Part shown: one piece after another, positions 34,450 to 45,795 of the stretch
Layout of the letters: each line of letters starts with the position of its first letter
Numbering within the stretch: position 1 is the first letter of the stretch
DNA from: Heliocidaris tuberculata
Lineage: Eukaryota > Echinodermata > Echinoidea > Camarodonta > Echinometridae
Length of the DNA stretch: 64,000 nucleotides
Assembly: GCA_025618425.1 (NCBI GenBank)
Contig: CM046850.1
Location: forward strand, 23,942,907-24,006,906
Direction: 5' to 3'
Program-made: the position numbers and the translations under genes
The notes under the pieces: model-generated
What the model saw: the letters and a program-made list of their open reading frames with translations, nothing else
The model's database searches: none
Told to the model about the DNA's origin: nothing

Positions 34450-35306
34450 CAGGGGCGTCGCTAGAGGGGGGGGGGGGGTGGGTGGGGGCGTCACAACCCC
34501 ACTCAGAATTACAGTCAGCAAATGTGCCACCTCTGTCGGCAAAAAAGGAAGGAGGGGAAAAAGGGAGGGGGAAGAGGAAACAGAAAAAGGAAAAGGAGAA
34601 AAGAGAAAGAAGAAAAAAGGAAAGAAAAAAAAGAAAAGGGAAAGGAAAGGACAACAAAAACATAAATAAAAGAAGCAAAGGAAAAGGGGAAGGAACGATA
34701 AAGAAGGAAAAAATGGACATCTGGAAAATTAATATTCAGGCAAAAGGTGTCCTCCTTTGACGATGAGCCTCAGCCCCCCCCCCCCCCCCCCAGAGGATTT
34801 TTAAAGTTCCGATATTCTGGCAACAACCATTTCATATTCGGGCAGCGAGGTGCCAGAATATCCACATAATATTTGGGCAGCGAGGTTCCCAGATAATTAT
34901 GTAACTTCTGTTTATAACTTCTGTATATAACTTCTGTACATTTTCACTACGAAAATTAAAAAAAAAAAAAATTTGCTGGCTCGCTTCGCTCGCTCGCAAA
35001 AATTTAGAAATTGAAATGTTGACAATCTGGCAAAAGGCGTCCCCCTTCGGCAATGGGCTGCAGCTTTGCTCGCTCACAAAAATTAAAAATTGCCAAGTTG
35101 ATATTCGGGCAAAAGTCGTCAGCCCCCCCCCCCCCCCCTACACACACACACACCTTTGTGAAAATGGGCCCGTATGATCAAGATCTCTACACCTGCGATT
35201 TTCTTTGATTATTATTTGTGGGGGAGAGATTAGGGTGCAGAATTTTTGTAGGCAAATTTGGGTGTCACCCCCCCCCCCCATTCAAAATGTTCTAGCGACG
35301 CCCGTG
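34450..35306. mobile_element. hAT-like element with CAGGGGCGTCGCTAGA ends
   Basis: The left end CAGGGGCGTCGCTAGA and right end TCTAGCGACGCCCGTG are inverted matches, and the flanking octamers share TTGGG. Inside are G/C runs, a purine-rich tract (34548-34700) and GGCTCGCTTCGCTCGCTCGC (34979-34998) next to AAAAATTTAGAAA. That module is shared with the element at 10657-11813. No transposase frame is visible. Confidence 0.72.
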
Positions 35307-36133
35307 TATTGGGTAAAAGGCAGAAAAAAGAGAAAGCTGTGGAGCAATACTGATGCAAATTGTTTTATTTTTATACCAACATTGATTGAAATCAAATTTT
35401 TGAAAATCAATTTTTGTTCAGGTCATTATTATGACCAATCAAAACAGATTTTTGTTGAAATGTTTCATTCATTTCAAAGTTTATTAAAATACCCCCTATT
35501 TATAATACACTGAAATATCCGTATCTTTAGAATTTTACTCGCCTGTGAGATATTTGTTTCGTCCAATTATCAATTTATGCAGCTGGGTTTCCCGTTGTGT
35601 ACATGTATGTTAATGAATGGACATAAACAATTTCACGATTAAGGCGTGCTGAATTATAATGTAATCTCCACTTTCAAACTTTCATTGAGTGGTAAAAGAT
35701 ACTTTGAATAAATAATAATGTATATATAAACAGCACTTAAACTTCTTGAAAAGAGTGGGAACAGAAAGGATGTGGGGTTGTAAAGCTTATGGCTTCCATT
35801 TTGTGCCATAAATATAGATAAAAAGACTTTAAATTCAAGAAACATTAATTAAAAAAAACATTAATATTCTCCAAAAAATAGTGTGATTTTTAACCATATT
35901 TTCACTCCCCCGGCGGTCGCGTCAGTAATCGCTTTGTTAAGGAATAAATATCGAGTGCTCTTTAAAAAGAAAAGAGTGAATTTTCACACTATTTTCACTA
36001 GTTTCTTCACTCCTCTCGGAGTCTCGTCAGTGAACACTCGAAATTTTAGAGAGTACAGATTTGACCAATCAGAGAGGGAAAATCAGCCACCCCTCGATCA
36101 ACCCGCACAGTCCAAAGATCTGTCGAAGATTCT
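35307..36133. other. Unassigned stretch with short direct repeat
   Basis: At 35880-36060 the block TTTTCACTCCCCCGGCGGTC...GTCAGTAA is followed by a diverged second version, TTCTTCACTCCTCTCGGAGT...GTCAGTGAACACTCG. I see no coding region. Confidence 0.4.
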
Positions 36134-37013
36134 TAATACCCAGTCACACCGAGAGGACCGACATCAGACTGACAACAGATCGTACCAAAAAAAAAACACT
36201 AACTCCGAATGGCATAGAATCGGTCGGTTTAGAGTCGGTGGGGAATCGCTTTGGCGGTGTAATATCGTCGTCGTTTTTACGAACTGACGAATCCGTGCGC
36301 GCTGCGCAGCAACGTGAATTGGCCGGAAACGCATTTATAGGTTTAGGTGTATTTAGATAACGGAATTTGCTTTCGTTGCATAATTGCATGTATCGATATA
36401 TACATTAAAAGAAAACTTAAGACTTTAATTATGAAATGGTGTATAATATTATGTATATTAAGACGGAATAAGGAAGCACTGGCCATTCAAACACGATTCG
36501 GATTCGTCAGTTCGTAAAAGCGAATCATATTGCCTTAAGCCCGCCGCACACTATACGATCGGTCTGCGATCCGATTTTGAAAGATATCATTATATATAAA
36601 CCGTTAAACACATAAGATATGTTTGATTGAGGTTCTGAATAGTTACATAGATATTAAAATCGAAATGACGGCCTATTACGAGCCTTCTAGTCGGAGGAAA
36701 GGCCAAATTGGCTCCGAATCGTACGTCAGAGCAGTCCTGCGATTGTCTACGATTTGAAACTGATTTGGCCCTTGTTAAGGCTGGCATCGCACCAAATTCC
36801 TATGTTGAGTATTCATATTATTATTCAGAACCTGAATCAGGTAGCTTTCACTTTCTAAAATGCTTATATTTAATGCTATTGCGACTTTTTTTCTCCAAAG
36901 TAGGATCACACCGACCCCAAAGCGACCCATTCTTGGCCATTCAAGGTAATGCAATTGTTTGTTCCGTTTGTTGTCGGGCTGGTGTCGGTCTCGTTGGTGT
37001 GACAGAGGGATTA
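36134..37013. mobile_element. Larger relative of the GTCACACC MITE
   Basis: The left end TAATACCCAGTCACACC continues AGGACCGACATCAGACTGAC. The right end is its inverted counterpart, GGTGTCGGTCTCGTTGGTGT followed by GACAGAGGGATTA. The same terminal motif defines 8263-8401. Inside, a perfect 21-bp inverted pair (36275-36295 and 36499-36519, TTTTACGAACTGACGAATCC) marks a nested foldback. Confidence 0.62.
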
Positions 37014-37041
37014 GGAACTAGAAGGATGAAAGGTGATTTTA

Positions 37042-37234
37042 CAGAACACGATAAAAACTACTATCGAAAAATCAACTGAAGGTAATTTCAATAGCCCAGT
37101 CTATCACCTTTAGAAACGTGCGAAAATTACAATGGCGTATTACGTAATCCGAACCTGATTTCTATGAGCAGTACAATAGGTCTTTGAAATTGTCCTTGAG
37201 TTTATTTTTCGAAAGTAGTTTTTAACCGTGTTAC
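37042..37234. mobile_element. Foldback MITE with AACACGATAAAAACTAC ends, intact copy
   Basis: The arms AACACGATAAAAACTACT and AGTAGTTTTTAACCGTGTT are inverted. The core includes ACAATGGCGTATTACGTAAT. The 11-bp direct repeat AGGTGATTTTA flanks it at 37031-37041 and 37235-37245. A second copy, interrupted by another element, is at 58768-59420. Confidence 0.8.
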
Positions 37235-40200
37235 AGGTGATTTTAACCTTTCATGGCAAGAATTATTTAAAGTCTAAAAACTGTAAATTGATCATATTTT
37301 GTTCTTCAAACTGGAAACAATATTTTTTTTTCTTTTAGTGCTACGTGGTTCTAATAAGATGTAATGTCTTTGAAAACAATAAATGGTTAGGAAATTTGTC
37401 AAACAGTTGAACAAATTGCAAATTTTGATTAAAAAACAATGATTTTGAACCTCTCAATGTGTTGCCAATTTAAGGGTTTTAAAGCTTATTCTCATTTTTA
37501 AAATTCCTCGCATCGAACACAATATGGTCATGCAACAAAAATGGACACAGTGAATGCAGAAATGTTTGCTCTTTCTACTCATGCATCTGGTATATTTTTG
37601 AGAGCTCTGAAAGAAAAGTTATTGAGCCAAACAAAATGTGGTCAATTGTCTCGAAAGGGTTAAATACACAAAAACTTTCGATAAATGTTTGGCTAACGTA
37701 GTTGTTCAACGAGTGGCTCATTGGTCTAGACTGTCTTTAATCAAAGCAAGAGCGATTTTTTTTTTCGGATTGATTAATAAATATAGGTCTGTTTTACATT
37801 GAACAAACATCGATCTTCTTCTTCTTTTTTTTTTTTTTTGTTGATAGATCTTTATGGCATTAAAGAGTGCCTTGAGAACTGAATGAGGGTGGGTGACGAA
37901 ATGTATAGGCGTTTGTTTATGTAGAGCCCATAAGAGCTTACTGAATTCGAGTGGGTGAGGAGATGTATCAGCTTTGCTTTATCAGAAAAGTTTCTTGCAA
38001 CTTTTACCTTATTCGTTACGTGATATATAGCAAGAATTTTGTAGAAAGTGGGAGGGGGCACAATTCTGAAGAAAAAAATGTCTGACAAGAACAAAAAACA
38101 TGGTTCATTTTCAGATACATTTGGTAAAAAATTGGAAAATGGTACAATTTTTTTGGATGGTGTATTGAGGGTTTGCCACTTGGTTTTCAAAAATAAAAAA
38201 GGGAGGGATACGGGCCCGCTGTGCTCCCCCTCCCCGCTGAATCCTTCAGTGTATCAGTGTATATATAGAGCTATGGTAATGACAAGTGTTAAAGTTGGAA
38301 GCCATGTGAATTATACTGCCTTTCAGTTGGGAAATAATGCGAGTCTAATCGGGAAAGGGTATAGGAAAACATAAGGGGAGAATGGGGAGGAGAGGATGAG
38401 AGAAGGGCACAACAAAGAGAAATAGCCCGAGGGAGTGAGATACAGAGAAAGATATACAATCATACATGCAGTTACGGAGAAACTGAGTTACATTTACAGA
38501 GAGGGAGGGAGAGAGAGAGAGAGGGGGGGGGGGGGTGGGGGTAGGGAAAGACATGAGAGAAAGAGAAGAAAATAAGGAAAGGGAGAAAGGATAAGGTAAG
38601 GACGAAGGGGAAAGAAGGAAAGCGTCAAGGATGTAAACACTAGAATTGAGACAAAAATAATAATGCAGAGGTCGAAAAGGAAATCTTACATTCGAAATGA
38701 GAAAGCCAGGAAGGAGGTACGGAAATGAGAGATAAAAACACCCCGTGGAATATCTACTAAGAACAAAAAACAGAAAAGGAAATTAAGGCTTCTGAAATTG
38801 AGTATAGACTCTGAGGCAATCAACAAACAAAAAAGGAATGTAGAAGAAAAGCAAAAGGATATTAAAATCGTCATGAAGCTCATAATTTTAATTTATCCGA
38901 TTATGAGATTATCAACAAATAAGGAAATATAGGAAGAAGAAGGAAATGAAAAAGGTAAGAATGTTTTGGAGAGCTTTGTCGGTAGAATTAAATCCAGAGA
39001 ATGCAATACACATCTCGACAATATGTGCCTACAATAATAGTGAAAGATATATCAATTTTCAATTTAAAAAAATAAAATATACAAATTTTCTAAAGCCGCT
39101 CTCACTGGGCTCGCTTGTTTAAAAGTGTAATGTAGTTTTAAAAATGTGTCGGTCCATTTGGATTATATTTTGTAATATTTATAATTATTCAGTTCCATTA
39201 AACACCAGGGTAATTTGATAAATAATGTGGGCAATAACCAGATTACGCACACTCTAGCATTAGCTTTGGTAAGATCATGGGAATGGAGGCTATATGTACA
39301 GCGATAATGTGTGGTGTACTGCCAAAAACAGTTGAACGAATACTATACATATCTTCAATACGTGACTTGTGAGAATTTTGTAAACTCGATTCGCTTCGCT
39401 GGCTCAAGCAAAAACGCTCATTTCGTTTGACAAACCTGTCGTCCATTTGGATGAGATTTCGTTTTAGTTTTATAGAGCTCCAAAGGACCATCCAAATTAT
39501 TATCATTTCAGTGACAAAATATCAGATGTAGGCATTAATGTCATAAGATCATGTAGAACTTGTTTGGAAGATATGAAGACTTTAATAACGATGTGAAACG
39601 GTGAGGAATTAAAGAAAAAGAAAATTATGAAATGATAGTCACGATTTGTTTTTCAAAAAAAGATTGTGGCAAATATGCAATGTACATGTAATAGAATCAC
39701 CTTTGAAAAAAAAAGTTTCTTTTCCATATAACACAATGACTATTTGCCAGTGTAATAAATCTATATAAAAATCTCCTTTCATTTCTCCATTATGAGCCAA
39801 AAAGATTTTTTTTTAAATGAAGTGGTTCATATAAATATCTGAACAAACGGTACATGAGGTACATGTAAAAAGTATAAGAACTTACAGCCATCACCATCAA
39901 TATCATCTTAATTCCTATTATAACTTATTAATAAGTTACAAATCACTCCGAATTAGTGTGTCATTACCGTTTAAATTATTTTCAAGTTTTATTTGAATTG
40001 TTCTCCACATGCTTTAATAATACATAAATATGGACAACATTCGTTATAAATCCCTCCATAATCACTAGTAATTGTGTTTTGCAAGAATACGATATAAAGT
40101 TAAAAGAGAATGAAAATGAGAACTGAATTTTCATTTATTTTTTTAAATGTTTTCTTCCCAGCAGAGCCTCACAATCCAAATATAATTGAGATTCATAAAT

Positions 40201-40936
40201 TCAACATATACACCTGTATATTATGCACGTTTTCCTCTACCTATTAAGCCACCCTTAGGGTATATGCATACAAAAAGAGGACGTCATTTCAAATTATCAA
40301 GCTTTGACAGTATCAACTTTCTTCAGTGTATTTTGTTCTTTTGTTTCATTACGAAGGAAAGAAAAATAATGTGTTGAAATAGAAATGCTGAAGAGGCGAG
40401 AGAAGGCACAATTTTTAGGGACGAACAAAGATTGAAACCCCCTGGCTTTACTAGTATAAACTTGATGATCATTAAAAATCCTTATATCATCTGTTTCTTA
40501 ATCAAAATAGTTTCAAGTTCATATCATATGCCATGAATTATACTCTTTAGAAGCGGTTGGTAATTGATTTGTAAATTTGTATTCAATATGTAATTGCAGC
40601 AATTTATATTTAATCTTCTTATCATTCTACAATTAGGTTTCCCTGGATTTTCTAGCCAAAGGTATTCTATTCATAGCTTTTCTTAAATTTTTAGAATGTA
40701 CATTTATGTATATGGTCACATCTTATTTTTGAAATTCTCAGATCCATACCGCAAGCTATATTGTTATTTTGCATTTCAAGATTATCTACTCCTGTCATGA
40801 AATGTTCTTGTCAATGGGGGCTTTCGCTGTTGATTGCTTTAAATCCATTGAAAGTAAATAAATAATTCAATATCTTTTGAAGTGCCTAATAAATCTACAT
40901 CCTTCTGATTTCGGAGACCGAAGGTCTAAAAACCAA
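37235..40936. other. Unassigned AT-rich stretch
   Basis: About 3.7 kb without a supportable exon. Purine-rich and (GA)n DNA lies at 38380-38640. Near 39388 is TTCGCTTCGCTGGCTC, a weak match to the GCTCGC module of the hAT-like elements. Confidence 0.4.
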
Positions 40937-41069
40937 GGCATCGTTTCACGAAACTGTCGTAAATATAAGTTCGTCGACATCGTATTGAAACGCATGTTAA
41001 TCTCAATACACGCGTTTGAATGGGATGTCGGCAAACTTGTACTTATGACGGTTTCGTGAAACGCTGCCC
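40937..41069. mobile_element. Foldback MITE related to the TTTCATAAA family
   Basis: The left arm GGCATCGTTTCACGAAACTG and right arm GGTTTCGTGAAACGCTGCC are inverted. Inner arms continue (AAGTTCGTCGACATC on the left, GATGTCGGCAAACTTGT on the right). It shares the GTTTCAYRAAAC terminal logic with members 1-3 but differs in sequence, so it is a sister family. Confidence 0.65.
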
Positions 41070-41808
41070 AAAGCTCCTCAAGAACCCAAATCTCTTCCTT
41101 ACTTGTACCTTGCGTTGATCATTTCAGAATGGTCCACTGGGAACTATGACTGGAATTATAACTTTAGGGTTTACGAGGGTGAGTGTTTTGTAAAAATTAG
41201 ATTGTATCTAGGATTATAATTTTTGGTTCAATTGTTGGTTTGCTGAAAGCTTTCTTCACCCTTTTTTCCGTCACAAGATATTTTCGTGTGATAAAATATA
41301 TCCGTTGAAAATTTGCTTCCTACACCAGTCAAATGAAAGAAAAAAAGATTATTAGTGCTACAAAAATCTAAGAGTAGTTTAAAATGATAGATATGCTGAA
41401 GCTTTTCGGAGTGTAACGTAATAATGAAGAGAAAGTTCTGGCTATATTCTTTCATTTCGGTCTTTCTCTTCATTCTTACCTTTTACTTCTGAATCGCTCA
41501 CCACTTACTCAACAATCAACATCAAGAGTGCGCCGAACAATACTGTTCATCTTGGTTCAAAGTTCTCAGCCGAGCGAGAAACTTTACACATCTGCGCGTG
41601 CTCGAAGCCACATACATTCAGCTCACCGACCCTATTCTGTGCCGACAGAAAGAGTTCGTGAGGACGCTCGTATCATTTAAGCTCCCGTTATTACGAAACC
41701 GGCTGGCAATAAACCTAATTTCCCGGTATTTTCAGGCAGCCAATCAAACCCGTTATATTTCACGCTCTTTGATCGTTTAGTTTCCGGTTATATTGTTCGA
41801 TTTCGGCT
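41070..41808. other. Unassigned stretch
   Basis: No exon was supported. A 60-codon frame at 41598-41780 has no splice or similarity support. Confidence 0.35.
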
Positions 41809-41817
41809 TTCTGTTCA

Positions 41818-42003
41818 CAACTGGGCGCTGTGGCGTGCGCCTGTAATCCAGCTAAGAGTGGAAGTTATAAACTGAATCAGCAGACCCAGGTTCGGAACTG
41901 AGTCACGTCTTTCGGATGGTGACGTTAAAGGTCGGCCCCCAGACGTAAATAATTATATCTGATTGATACACGTCTGTAAAAACCCAATTACACACATACA
42001 CAC
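41818..42003 (+). mobile_element. Complete SINE with 7SL RNA-like head
   Basis: A 186-bp unit is flanked by the direct repeat TTCTGTTCA (41809-41817 and 42004-42012). Its head reads CTGGGCGCTGTGGCGTGCGC then CTGTAATCCAGCTA. This closely tracks the first 35 or so bases of 7SL RNA (and of Alu), including the A-box-like TGGCGTGCGCC. A B-box-like GGTTCGGAACT follows at 41890. The body has TTTCGGATGGTGACGTTAAA, which resembles the conserved central domain of some metazoan SINEs (Meta/Nin type, from memory). The end is AT-rich with a CACACATACACAC tail. It would be transcribed by RNA polymerase III and moved by a LINE. The 7SL origin is inferred by eye. Confidence 0.75.
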
Positions 42004-42113
42004 TTCTGTTCATTCTTGCGGTATACTCTGATGAGTGCAAGAGGAAAAGCTTTAATCTCTTCAACGCCATTTTCCACTTCTAAATGGATTCTACGGACAT
42101 GGTTAAAACAATC

Positions 42114-42268
42114 TGGGCCCTGTTTCATAAAACTTGTTATCAGTAACTAACAACTGCCACATTTCGGTAACAAATGTGCTCTCAGCCAATCAGATGCAAG
42201 GATTTCAGGAGCTTATAATAGTTAGCGCAACTTTTTATTGATATCAAGTTTGATAAAACAGGACCCTG
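42114..42268. mobile_element. Foldback MITE, GGGCCCTG...TTTCATAAA family, member 3
   Basis: The left arm is GGGCCCTGTTTCATAAAACT and the right arm GATAAAACAGGACCCTG. The centre has CTCTCAGCCAATCAGATGCA and AGGATTTCAG, as in member 1. Confidence 0.78.
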
Positions 42269-43461
42269 GATGATAAAAAGCGATCCAAAATGAAAGCTCA
42301 AGAACATTTCAAGAAAGAAGCAGACTATCCTGAAAAAAAACGAACATTTCATACAATGCGGTTCTTAAAGAAACAAATGATGCACTCTGCATGAGTACAG
42401 GACGAAATGAGTTTATATGTCTTTACGCACTTGTTATTCCATTCCAATAGAATGATAATCATCCTTTAAAAAATAATTTACCCCTAGAATCCCATCTGAA
42501 TTCCACATTTTTCAAATATATTCGGATTGCTTTTTGTAATGTAAGATAGTCTGTCGAGCCACAGTTTATTAAAACCGTGTCAAACGCCAGTTCTAGATTA
42601 TGCTGTAGCATGGTACTTTACAAGATATCAAATCCTTCCTTGGGGTAGTTTGGTGGAGCTCCAATTTCCTGTCTTTAAGCACCGTGGTCTTGCAATCTAG
42701 TAATTCCATATTCTGTGCGTCCCCAATAAATTATTTAGTGTCGTTCTAGTATGCCAAGAGACACGAGCCTGTGTAAAACCAAACTTTGGGTTCGAAGGAA
42801 AAGATTATCTTGTCATGCCAAACTCCTGGTATCTGCTTCAGGCTCTACATGTTTACAATTTTATTTCAGTTTCTATGTCTGTCACTACCTGTTGAAACTC
42901 CCATTTTTTTGTGTGTGTGTTGAAAGAAATGGGCAATAATTATCATAGGCTTTTCCCCGTTTCCATTTGTCAAATATTTAAAGCATAATTATATTGAAAA
43001 AAAATCACCACTTCTAAAATAAGGAAAATATACAGTACTTTCACAACTAGAAAGACAGAAATTCGCCAATATCTTCATCCACAGGCGAACAGGGGGTTGC
43101 TGGGGACTAGGCCAAATCCCCTAAAAATATGAATTACTAATATTTGGGCAACTGTCACCGAGGAAGTATATTTGTAATTTTCATATTTGAGTTATTATAT
43201 TTAGTGTCAAAATTACATTTTCACCGTAAACAAACGTATCAAATTGTTTGGCTCCCTCGCTTTGCTCACTTAAAAATTTAGAAAGGGAAATAACTTGCAT
43301 TCATTGTTGTGCAATGACAAACTGGAATAGGGAGAGATGACAGTTTATCTGTATAGAATATGGATAAAGCACATGCATGACATTTGAAATCAATTGGAAA
43401 GGAAATATGGTGGTTTTTTTAATAAATAGAAACAAATATCGAGATTAAATTAAAAAAAAAA
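42269..43461. other. Unassigned stretch
   Basis: No exon was recognised. GGCTCCCTCGCTTTGCTCAC at 43250 next to TTAAAAATTTAGAAA matches the module in the hAT-like elements, suggesting an element remnant. Confidence 0.4.
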
Positions 43462-43663
43462 CTTCATGATTAGTTGAATATCATCTATTATTCAGTCCTC
43501 TTGAGGAACATCTGTTTGCTTTTCCAATTCATGACAAATTATTATAGGTTATTGTACTATTGCTTCATGATTAGTTGAATATCATCTATTATTCAGTACT
43601 TTTGAGGAACATCTGTTTCCTTTTCCAATTCATGACAAATTATCATAGGTTATTGTACTATTG
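43462..43663 (+). repeat. Two-copy tandem duplication, 101-bp unit
   Basis: Each unit starts CTTCATGATTAGTTGAATAT and ends GGTTATTGTACTATTG. The two units (43462-43562 and 43563-43663) differ at only a handful of bases, so the duplication is recent. Confidence 0.93.
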
Positions 43664-43699
43664 CTTCACTTTATCATGTTTATGAAATGTAGAGGGAGA

Positions 43700-43700
<1 letters not shown>

Positions 43701-43732
<32 letters not shown>

Positions 43733-43742
43733 CACACACACA
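43701..43742. repeat. (CA)n microsatellite
   Basis: About 20 CA units with one CG interruption. Confidence 0.95.
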
Positions 43743-45391
43743 ATCAAGGCACAAAGCCACACAATGGACAGGAGATTAAAAGGTAAAATGCAGAAGTGTT
43801 TTAATTCACGTTGAAGAACTACATCAAGAAGTTCTCCCTTTCTCGAAACGAATTGAAAATACAAACATTGTTGGAATGCTCACAGAAATAAATACATTGA
43901 ATGACAGTGAACCACTCTATGAAATGCATTCTGTAGATACATCGAATTTTTCTTTGATTCCTTAAATTTATTTGCCTAGCTACCTCTCAAAGGTATCACT
44001 GTCCGACTGGCGTGTCACTTTTCACTGTCTAGAGGTGCAATAAATGCCATGAAAGCTTTTCCTTTTTGTAGTCAGCTATCAATCAATATAAAAATTGAAT
44101 TATACAATACTAAAGTAATTTCGAACCCTTTCGGATGGTAAATTTAGCTATGATGTCATCGTCCTTAAAACGAAAGCATCTGCATCTATGTTAATTGTTG
44201 CTTTTACTTTTTTAAATACGGAAACGTCCTTTTCTTTGCATATCAGAAAATAGTCTTCTAATCCTACATATATAAATAATACACATAATGTATTGTATTA
44301 AAATAATCGTGATGCATTTCATAAATGATAGCGTATTTCCTTTAGAATCGGATATTTTGGAAACAAAATTCATTGAAACATTGAAGCAAGTTCTATATAA
44401 ACTTAAGAGATACTGTTATTTACACCAGTCTGCTTGGTAATAACTTCTTTTTTGTTTTCATTTTTACTAAAGATAAATCATAATGACACTAAGAAAACTG
44501 ACTCACCAATAGATTCTACAGATAGATTTTGGGACTTGTCTACATATACATAATTCAGATTTAAATAATCCACCAACCACAGAGTTTGTTTTGCACAACC
44601 TGCAGGTTTATCTTTTAAAAGTACACAAAGGCTGATATTAAATACTCTGTTGAGTGCCTTTAAAGGGGCTAGGATATACAAAGGTAGCTTTCAATAGAAT
44701 TTGTAATTATTTACAGTAAATTTACACGCACTTATAATTTCATCATACATTTCGTAATATTCCATAGCAATTAATCGGGTGCAACATCAGATGAATATTG
44801 ATTGCATGACCTATCATAAAGTGATACTAGGAAGCTTACAATACATTAAACATCATCGGAAGATTAAGCCATACTCTTTTTTTTAAACACGCAAGTTGAA
44901 GAAATAGTGCTGATTGAATAATTAATTGAATTTACTTTTCAAGTACATACAAGTAATACGAACATGGTAAGGGATACTATGAAAAATTTATGAATTTCAA
45001 AATGACAGAGCAGGAAAGATCATGAAAGAGGCGAATAGATGAAATGGGCAGAGAACGTGGATATAATTTGACAGATGTATGAATAGGTTAATACAAAGAT
45101 TTATTGAAATGGGGAGGGAGAAAGAAAGTCAAATTGACTGGTACATAGGAAAGCAAGCCTTCGAATGCCAGTAGTGCATGCGCCAGTAATTCGACGCACT
45201 ATTTGCACTAATCATTTTGCATTCACTTTCTGTACAATGGGTCAGAGACCATGCCAGTCTCTGACGCAGCAAAGTGACGCCTCGTATGCAAAGGGGGAAA
45301 TGAAGCGCAACCTTATGAAGACTCAAATGACGAAGATTTTTTGCGAATGGATCACTCCTCCTACTGATTCTCATTAGTCATTCTGTTATTT
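43743..45391. other. Unassigned AT-rich stretch
   Basis: No exon, RNA gene or repeat family was recognised. Confidence 0.4.
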
Positions 45392-45395
45392 TTAA

Positions 45396-45791
45396 AGGTA
45401 CTTCCTCCCTTTTGCAACACTGAATTTTGAAGTTGTTTGATTATGCGATAAACTACGAAATATGTATAATTGGAAAACTTGTGCGGATGTGAAAATAATT
45501 ATAATGTGCTTTTAAGTCAATAATAACAACAATTTGGTAACACTTTATATTTTCGACTCGGAAAAAAAATCGCGTAATTTTTAAATTCATTTTTGGACCG
45601 TTACTGGTATATGTACTTGCGTTGATGTCTGAATAGCTCCCTTTTGCGACAATCAATATTTTCATTTCTGACAAAGGACTTGTAGAACTTGTGACCTTGA
45701 AATTTCATAGGTAGTATGTACAGGATGTCTACTAAACCTGTGAAAAGTTTCGAGGAATCTTGTGTAAGTCTGCAAAAGGGATGAAGTACCT
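45396..45791. mobile_element. TTAA-flanked foldback element
   Basis: TTAA lies at 45392-45395 and 45792-45795. Arm ends are AGGTACTTCCTCCCTTTTGC on the left and GCAAAAGGGATGAAGTACCT on the right. The interior is AT-rich and non-coding. It has the same design as 9035-9862, 22897-23585 and 63241-63610. Confidence 0.75.
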
Positions 45792-45795
45792 TTAA

